DNA of 27,958 nt from BOKV01 sp041742235. GTDB taxonomy: Bacteria > Pseudomonadota > Alphaproteobacteria > Rhizobiales > Rhizobiaceae. Position 1 is the stretch's first letter. Each line of letters begins with the position of its first letter. Below are positions 23,259-27,958 of the stretch, in pieces. A program made the position numbers and the translations under genes. The notes under the pieces were generated by a model. The model worked only from the letters and a program-made list of their open reading frames with translations, did not search any database and had not been told where the DNA came from. The stretch covers positions 1 through 27,958 of the forward strand of contig JBGSJA010000160.1 of assembly GCA_041742235.1 (NCBI GenBank). Reading direction: 5' to 3'.

Positions 23259-25118
23259 TCAAGACCGTCGTGCAACGGCACCGCGAAATTTGCTTCCAAG
23301 CGCCGAAAGCGCAACGCCAGCGATCCCGCCGGCGTCAAGGCCTGCTGCCGCGTACATCGCGTCAGGCGCGGCCTGCTCCATGAAGCGGTCAGGCAAAGTC
23401 AGTGTGCGGATCGCCGCGCCGCACTGCAAAAGTCCACGTTCGGCCAGATGGTGAAGCACCAACGATCCGAAGCCGCCGGTAGCGCCCTCCTCGACCGTTA
23501 CCAGCACGCGGTGGCTTTTCACGAGGTTCTCGATGAGTTCGGCATCGAGCGGCTTGGCAAAGCGGGCGTCGGCAACCGTCACGGACATTCCATGACCGGC
23601 AAGGTCGGCGGCCGCGCAAACGCATTCCGCGAGCCGTGCGCCAAAGGACAGCAGCGCAATGTCGCTGCCTTGCTGGACCACCCTGGCCTTTCCGATGGCC
23701 AGCGGCGAACCCTGCTCCGGCACCGGCACGCCCGTTCCGTCACCGCGCGGATAGCGGAAGGCAATCGGCCCGCTGTCATGCGCTGCGGCAGTCGCAACCA
23801 TGTGGACGAGTTCGGCTTCGTCGGATGCCGCCATGACCGTGAACCCGGGCAGGTTGGCGAGGTAGCCGATATCGAAAGATCCCGCATGGGTGGGGCCGTC
23901 GGCCCCGACCAGTCCAGCGCGGTCGATGGCGAAGCGAACCGGCAGGCCCTGCAGCGCTACGTCATGCACGACCTGGTCATAGGCGCGTTGCAGGAAGGTG
24001 GAATAGATCGCGCAGAACGGCTTCATGCCGCTGGCGGCAAGTCCGGCCGCGAAAGTGACAGCATGCTGTTCGGCGATCCCCACGTCAAAGGTCCGGTCGG
24101 GAAAGCGCTTCTGGAAGATGTCGACGCCGGTTCCCGACGGCATCGCAGCCGTGATCGCCACGATGCGCGGGTCGCGCGCCGCCTCGCCCGCCAGCGCCGT
24201 GCCGAACACCTTCGTGTAGCTCGGCGCGTTGGCGGCAGGCACGGTCTGCTTGCCGGTTAGCGCAGCGAAACGCGACACGCCAGGGTATTTGTCGGCGGCC
24301 TTTTCGGCAGGCGGGTAGCCCTTGCCCTTTCGCGTCACGGCGTGGATCAGCACCGGCCCCGTTGCTTCCGCATGTTCGCGCCGAAGCACATCCAGCAGGG
24401 CCGGCAGGTCATGCCCGTCGACAGGGCCGCGATAGTCGAAGCCGAGATGCTCGAACCAGTTCGGGGCATTCTGCTCGCCAGCGGCAGGGCCATCGCCGCG
24501 GTTGCCCGCGCACAATTTGCGCAGGTAAGAGGACAGCGCGCCCGATGGCGGAGCGATCGACATGTCGTTGTCGTTGAGAATCACGAACAACCGGTGTCCG
24601 AGTGCGCCCGCATTGTTGAGGGCCTCGAAAGCCATGCCGGCAGACATGGCGCCGTCGCCGACGACGCAGACGACATCGCCCACATCGGCGCCCATTTCCC
24701 TCGCCACGGCAAAGCCCAGGCCGGCCGACATGGCGGTAGAAGAATGTGCCGCGCCAAATGGGTCGTGCTTGCTCTCCGCGCGCCGCGTGAAGCCGGAAAG
24801 GCCGTTTTCCTGCCGAATGGTGTGCATTCGCGAACGGCGGCCCGTCAGGATCTTGTGCGGATAGCACTGATGACCGACATCCCAGATCAGCCGGTCCCGC
24901 GGCGTGTCGAACACGGCGTGGATCGCAACCGTCAATTCGATGACACCAAGGCTGGCGCCCAGATGTCCGCCGGTCTTGGAGACAGTCAGGATGGTGTCGA
25001 GTCGAAGCTCGTTTGCGAGCGCCTGCAATTCGACGTCGCTCATGGCCTTTATGTCGCGGGGATCGTTCACCCTGTCGAGATGCGGCGTTTGCGCGTCGAT
25101 CGAGATGAACGGTTCCAT
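23259..25118 (-). CDS. dxs: 1-deoxy-D-xylulose-5-phosphate synthase
   Basis: A 619-residue thiamine-diphosphate enzyme. It condenses pyruvate and glyceraldehyde-3-phosphate to DXP, the first step of the MEP isoprenoid pathway in the cytosol. Visible landmarks: GGHLGASLG (H52) and DVGHQCYPHK (H83) of the active site; the ThDP/Mg motif G154-D-G156 to N182-D-N in VVGDGAMSAG; the transketolase-like pyrimidine domain with the catalytic glutamate in GIAEQHAV (E350); and a C-terminal domain with EEGATGGFGS. Length is normal. The start ATG has GGGAGGA 5 bases upstream. It lies between cytochrome c2 and the cobalamin protein on the same strand. A promoter with PpsR-like boxes precedes it, so this copy likely feeds phytol and carotenoid synthesis. 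Whether the genome has a second dxs cannot be seen. Confidence 0.96.
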   Translation of the reverse strand: MEPFISIDAQTPHLDRVNDPRDIKAMSDVELQALANELRLDTILTVSKTGGHLGASLGVIELTVAIHAVFDTPRDRLIWDVGHQCYPHKILTGRRSRMHTIRQENGLSGFTRRAESKHDPFGAAHSSTAMSAGLGFAVAREMGADVGDVVCVVGDGAMSAGMAFEALNNAGALGHRLFVILNDNDMSIAPPSGALSSYLRKLCAGNRGDGPAAGEQNAPNWFEHLGFDYRGPVDGHDLPALLDVLRREHAEATGPVLIHAVTRKGKGYPPAEKAADKYPGVSRFAALTGKQTVPAANAPSYTKVFGTALAGEAARDPRIVAITAAMPSGTGVDIFQKRFPDRTFDVGIAEQHAVTFAAGLAASGMKPFCAIYSTFLQRAYDQVVHDVALQGLPVRFAIDRAGLVGADGPTHAGSFDIGYLANLPGFTVMAASDEAELVHMVATAAAHDSGPIAFRYPRGDGTGVPVPEQGSPLAIGKARVVQQGSDIALLSFGARLAECVCAAADLAGHGMSVTVADARFAKPLDAELIENLVKSHRVLVTVEEGATGGFGSLVLHHLAERGLLQCGAAIRTLTLPDRFMEQAAPDAMYAAAGLDAGGIAGVALSALGSKFRGAVARRS

Positions 25119-25188
25119 GCAATCCTCCCGTCGAGGAGACTGCGGCCCGTAGCGTATCAGGCGGGCCGCGCCTCGCTTCTGACAGGGA

Positions 25189-25217
25189 AATATCCGCGCC
25201 GCAGAAAGATTTGTAAA
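25189..25217 (-). promoter_or_regulatory. Candidate dxs promoter
   Basis: On the minus strand TTTACA (25212-25217) is followed by a 17-base spacer and GATATT (25189-25194), about 70 bases upstream of the dxs start. The -35 matches five of six consensus bases and the -10 four of six, with ideal spacing. The -35 lies inside the proximal PpsR-like box, the usual geometry for repression. Confidence 0.5.
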
Positions 25218-25251
25218 CTGTTTTTTACGCCTGTGTAAAAAACATTTTACA
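25212..25251. promoter_or_regulatory. Paired PpsR/CrtJ-type boxes upstream of dxs
   Basis: TGTAAAAAACATTTTACA (25234-25251) is an exact TGT-N12-ACA match with 6-bp symmetric arms (TGTAAA/TTTACA). A second copy, TGTAAACTGTTTTTTACG (25212-25229), differs by one base in the last triplet. Centres are 22 bp apart, about two helical turns. The two also form one larger inverted repeat with 10-bp arms (25219-25228 and 25235-25244). PpsR/CrtJ is known to bind such paired sites and repress photosynthesis genes under oxygen. No T-run follows, and the stem is AT-rich, so a terminator for the cytochrome gene is less likely. Confidence 0.65.
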
Positions 25252-25278
25252 TACGGCCTGTGGCGCGGATGGATTGAG

Positions 25279-25692
25279 TCACTGGGCAGGAGTTGCAGGG
25301 AAGGTCTTCAGATAGGCGATAACGTCCGCGATATCCTGCGGTCCCTTGGCGCCCTTGAGACCGGCGAAGGCCATCTTGGTGCCCTTCACGACGCCCTTGG
25401 GATCGGCAAGGTATTCGCCCAGTGTCGCCTCGTCCCAGACCTTGCCGCCGGCGCCGAACTCGGTCATCGCCTTGGAGTACTTGAAGTCAGGATAGGTTCC
25501 CGGCACGCGGCCGATGATGCCTATCAGCATCGGGCCCTGCTTGCCCTTGTTCTTGGCTTCTTCAAGCGCGTGGCAGGCTGCGCATTTCTTGAAGACATTT
25601 TCGCCCGCTGCCGGATCGCCCTCGGCGAATGCCTGGCCCGCGAACAGTATTGTGGCGGCAGCGAGAACCGCCGCCCCGGTGAACTTGCGCAT
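25279..25692 (-). CDS. Cytochrome c2-type class I cytochrome c
   Basis: A 137-residue exported haem protein. Residues 1-23 are a signal peptide ending AFA/E. C37-A-A-C40-H41 is the covalent haem site, with H41 an iron ligand. M107 in VKGTKMAFAGL is the sixth ligand, and DIADVIAYLKTF is the standard last helix. The insert GRVPGTYPDFKYS is typical of mitochondrial-like cytochrome c2/c550. In purple bacteria such proteins shuttle electrons in the periplasm between the bc1 complex and the photosynthetic reaction centre. The position next to bchI supports that, though a respiratory role is equally compatible with the protein itself. The start has GGAGGG 8 bases upstream. It is divergent from bchI across a 189-bp regulatory gap and lies 160 bp before dxs. 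Confidence 0.92.
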   Translation of the reverse strand: MRKFTGAAVLAAATILFAGQAFAEGDPAAGENVFKKCAACHALEEAKNKGKQGPMLIGIIGRVPGTYPDFKYSKAMTEFGAGGKVWDEATLGEYLADPKGVVKGTKMAFAGLKGAKGPQDIADVIAYLKTFPATPAQ

Positions 25693-25768
25693 GTTTCAAT
25701 CCCTCCAGACCGGGTTGTTCCATTAATACGGTCCGCGGGTACCTAGATCGTACAAATGGCGGTTCAAT

Positions 25769-25786
25769 GGCAAGTGCATTCTTGCC
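25769..25786. promoter_or_regulatory. Inverted repeat in the cytochrome c2-bchI gap
   Basis: GGCAAG (25769-25774) and CTTGCC (25781-25786) flank six bases, TGCATT. It lies 77 bases upstream of the cytochrome start and 96 upstream of bchI. The half-sites do not match PpsR or FNR consensus. It could be an operator for an unidentified regulator of one or both genes. Confidence 0.35.
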
Positions 25787-25839
25787 GCATCGCAATTTCG
25801 GGTCATTGCAATCGCACTGCGTCCGTATCATGATTGTAC

Positions 25840-25857
25840 TGTCAAATCAAGTTGACA
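25840..25857. promoter_or_regulatory. PpsR/CrtJ-type box upstream of bchI
   Basis: TGTCAAATCAAGTTGACA matches TGT-N12-ACA exactly and has perfect 6-bp arms (TGTCAA/TTGACA). It is flanked by an outer TGTA (25835-25838) and TACA (25858-25861). It ends 24 bases before the bchI start codon and lies in the divergent gap shared with cytochrome c2. The position suits repression of bchI-bchD by PpsR in air; an effect on the cytochrome gene is possible. Confidence 0.7.
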
Positions 25858-25881
25858 TACAGCATCGCGAGCGGAGGCGGG

Positions 25882-26907
25882 ATGGTTCAGCCTTTTCCTT
25901 TTTCAGCCATTGTCGGGCAGGACGAGATGAAGGCGGCGCTGTTGATGGCGGCCGTCGATCCGCGCCTCGGCGGCGTCCTCGTCTTTGGCGACCGCGGAAC
26001 AGGAAAATCGACGGCGGTGCGCGCGCTGGCGGCCCTGTTGCCGAAGATATCCGTGCGCAAGGGCTGCCGCTTCAATTGTTCGCCTGCCGACGCGCAAGAG
26101 TGCCCAGATTGCGGCGCCAGGCCGGGGGCTGCGATGAAGGTGGCGGCGCCGGTGATCGACCTGCCACTCGGCGCATCCGAAGACCGGGTCGTCGGAGCGC
26201 TCGATCTCGAACGGGCGCTGGTCGCCGGGGAAAAGCGGTTCGAGCCCGGCCTGCTGGCACGGGCGCATCGCGGCTTTCTCTACATAGATGAAGTCAACCT
26301 TCTGGAAGACCATCTGGTCGACCTGCTGCTCGACGTAGCTGCTTCAGGCGTCAATCTCGTGGAGCGCGAGGGTTTGAGCGTGCGCCATCCGGCGCGTTTC
26401 GTGCTGATCGGCAGCGGCAACCCGGAGGAGGGCGAACTGCGCCCGCAACTGCTCGACCGTTTCGGCGTGATGGTCGAAGTTTCCTCCCCCTCCACCGTTT
26501 CCGAGCGGGTGGAGGTGGTGCGCCGCCGCGAAGCCTATGAGCGCGATCCGGAGGCCTTTGTCGCATCGCAGGCAAAGGTGGAGGCGCGGCTGCAAAAACG
26601 CATCGTCAAGGCCCGGGCCATCGTCGATTCGGTTACCGCGTCCGACGCGGTGCTGGAGTTTTCCGCAATGCTTTGCATGCGCCTCGGCGTCGACGGCCTT
26701 CGCGGCGAACTCACGCTGATTCGCGCCGCCAAGGCCAGGGCGGCGCTCGAAGGCCGCGACATCGCCACGAAAGACGATATCGTCGCCGTCGCGCCAATGG
26801 CGCTGCGACACCGGTTGCGCCGCGATCCGCTGGACGAGGCGGGTTCTGCCGCGCGCGTCGAGCGCGTGCTGATGGATGTGGGCGATGATCCGGTACTCAA
26901 TTCCTGA
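25882..26907 (+). CDS. bchI: Magnesium chelatase ATPase subunit I
   Basis: A 341-residue AAA+ ATPase. With BchD and BchH it inserts Mg2+ into protoporphyrin IX, the first committed step to bacteriochlorophyll. Landmarks: Walker A G36-DRGTGKS43; VVGALDLERAL at 103-113; Walker B GFLYIDE (131-137) with VNLLEDHLVDLLLDVAASG; the sensor in IGSGNPEEGELRPQLLDRFG with N180 and an arginine finger near R193; and DGLRGELTLIRAAKA. The end, RHRLRRDPLDEAGS, is typical of the family. Cysteines C62, C66, C74 and C77 cluster after the first helix. The start at 25882 has GGAGG (25873-25877); the in-frame ATG at 25834 would run through the PpsR box and was rejected. The gene overlaps bchD by 23 bases. Confidence 0.97.
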   Translation: MVQPFPFSAIVGQDEMKAALLMAAVDPRLGGVLVFGDRGTGKSTAVRALAALLPKISVRKGCRFNCSPADAQECPDCGARPGAAMKVAAPVIDLPLGASEDRVVGALDLERALVAGEKRFEPGLLARAHRGFLYIDEVNLLEDHLVDLLLDVAASGVNLVEREGLSVRHPARFVLIGSGNPEEGELRPQLLDRFGVMVEVSSPSTVSERVEVVRRREAYERDPEAFVASQAKVEARLQKRIVKARAIVDSVTASDAVLEFSAMLCMRLGVDGLRGELTLIRAAKARAALEGRDIATKDDIVAVAPMALRHRLRRDPLDEAGSAARVERVLMDVGDDPVLNS

Positions 26908-27958
26908 GATTTCGCCCGCATGGGCCGATGCGTTGCTCGCCGCAAGGCTGATCGCGCGCTTCGGTCCGTTTTCCAATGCCGAACCGGACAGCCCCCTGCT
27001 GCAGGGAGTGCATTTGCGCGCGAGGCCCGGACCGGTGCGCGACGCATGGCTGGGCCAGTTGCAAAGCCTTTTGCCCGAAATTCCGATGGTCCGGTTTTCG
27101 GCGGCGACCGACACCGAAAGACTTGCCGGCGGGCTTGACCTTGCAGGCACCCTCGAGGCGGGACGGCCGGTCTTCGAAACCGGCATCCTTGCGCGCGCCA
27201 ATGGCGGCATCGCCATTCTTGCCATGGCCGAGAGGACTGAAAGCATTGCCGCCGGCCTCGTCGGCGAAGCCCTCGATTCCGGCTGTTGTGGCGGTTCTCC
27301 CAGCCGCTTCATGCTGATCGCACTCGATGAGGGCGCCGAACCCGATGAGGGCCTGTGCCCACGTCTCGCCGACCGGACGCAATTGCGCATAGACCTGTCG
27401 CAGGTATCGTTCAGGGAGGCGGAAGGCGCCCAACTGGCGCCGGAGACCGGGCCTGCTTCCCCCGGCGCCGCCGGAATTCCGGCAGCGATTGTTGCGGCTT
27501 TCGGCGAAGTGTCGCTTGCCGCCGGCCCCTCCTCCATGCGGCTGCTGCTCAGCCTATGCAAGGTTGCCCGGGCGGTAGCCGGGCTGGATGGCGCAAGCGA
27601 AGTGACGCCGGACCATGCGGGAACGGCAATCCGCCTCGTGCTCGGCGCGCCGCTGTCCTCGCCGGAGGCGCCGCAGGAACAGGACGCGCCGCCGCCCCGC
27701 GAGGAACAGGAGCGGGACCCGCGCAATGAAGAGGTTCCGGAAGTCGATCCCTCGCAAGTCACCGACATGCTGGTCGAGGCAGCAAAAGCCATGCTGCCCG
27801 ACATTGCCGAGTTTTTCCGCCATGACCGCAAGCGCCTGCGCTCCGGCAGTGCGGGCAAGGCCGGACAAAGGATCGACGAAGGTTTGCGCGGCAAGGCCAT
27901 CGGCTTTCGCCAGCGCCCGCCAGCATCCGGTGCGCGGCCCGACATCATCGCCACGCTC
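26885..27958 (+). CDS. bchD: Magnesium chelatase subunit D, 3' end outside the window
   Basis: The first 358 codons run to the window edge without a stop. The N-terminal part (about 1-245) is a degenerate AAA+ domain: ARLIARFGPF, LQGVHLRARPGPVRDAWL, GRPVFETGILARANGGIAIL and FGEVSLAAGPSSMRLLLSLCKVAR. No canonical Walker A lysine motif is visible, as expected for BchD. A proline- and acid-rich linker follows (about 257-292, PPPREEQERDPRNEEVPEVD). Basic sequence comes after it. The C-terminal VWA/MIDAS domain lies beyond the window. BchD bridges BchI and the porphyrin-binding BchH. The start ATG overlaps the end of bchI, pointing to translational coupling. The gene was found by direct translation of the plus strand. 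Confidence 0.93.
   Translation, partial: MIRYSIPEISPAWADALLAARLIARFGPFSNAEPDSPLLQGVHLRARPGPVRDAWLGQLQSLLPEIPMVRFSAATDTERLAGGLDLAGTLEAGRPVFETGILARANGGIAILAMAERTESIAAGLVGEALDSGCCGGSPSRFMLIALDEGAEPDEGLCPRLADRTQLRIDLSQVSFREAEGAQLAPETGPASPGAAGIPAAIVAAFGEVSLAAGPSSMRLLLSLCKVARAVAGLDGASEVTPDHAGTAIRLVLGAPLSSPEAPQEQDAPPPREEQERDPRNEEVPEVDPSQVTDMLVEAAKAMLPDIAEFFRHDRKRLRSGSAGKAGQRIDEGLRGKAIGFRQRPPASGARPDIIATL

Noticed and set aside
25212..25251. Large inverted repeat read as the cytochrome c2 terminator
   Set aside because: The stem is AT-rich, no terminal T-run follows the second arm, and both halves fit the TGT-N12-ACA operator pattern overlapping a good -35.
26344..27954. Minus-strand frame of 536 codons opposite bchI and bchD
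   Set aside because: The plus-strand reading gives recognisable BchI and BchD. The antisense product is Ser/Arg/Ala-rich noise.

Overview
The window comes from a GC-rich alphaproteobacterium that is very probably an anoxygenic phototroph. The right end is the edge of a bacteriochlorophyll (photosynthesis) gene cluster: bchI, a 3'-truncated bchD, a cytochrome c2, dxs and an AerR/PpaA-like cobalamin-binding protein. Three sites match the TGT-N12-ACA pattern of the photosynthesis repressor PpsR/CrtJ, one of them with one mismatch. IalB- and SapC-family genes also fit an alphaproteobacterium. Genus cannot be fixed from sequence reading alone.

Layout. Positions 1-221 (minus) hold the N-terminus of a DUF2092-like exported protein. 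Next come a LysR regulator (397-1371, minus) and a small secreted M15-type peptidase (1465-1863, minus). From 20110 down to 2150 runs one long minus-strand gene set, about 18 kb, that looks like a single operon: a giant two-partner-secretion (TPS) exoprotein of 4698 residues (tpsA-like), its outer-membrane transporter (tpsB-like), a small protein built from an internal duplication, an IalB-family protein and a SapC-family protein. Spacings are 72, 3, 31 and 11 bp. A 518-bp intergenic stretch, strikingly AT-rich in its middle, separates the head of this operon from a divergent plus-strand group: universal stress protein, short-chain dehydrogenase and a GlsB/YeaQ-type membrane protein (20629-22189). 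The cobalamin-binding protein, dxs and cytochrome c2 genes follow on the minus strand. bchI and bchD then run on the plus strand out of the window.

How the genes may work together. The TPS group should make and export a very large, acidic, glycine- and aspartate-rich surface protein. Most of its length is about 38 copies of a roughly 98-residue unit marked by an Ile/Val-Gly-His motif. The three small downstream genes are the unexplained part: co-transcription suggests accessory roles in secretion, anchoring or envelope interaction. In the photosynthetic part, dxs supplies isoprenoid precursors for the bacteriochlorophyll tail and carotenoids, BchI/BchD are Mg-chelatase subunits, and cytochrome c2 is a likely electron donor to the reaction centre. 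PpsR-like boxes upstream of both dxs and bchI tie these genes to one oxygen/light regulon. The cobalamin protein, a possible PpsR antagonist, sits beside them.
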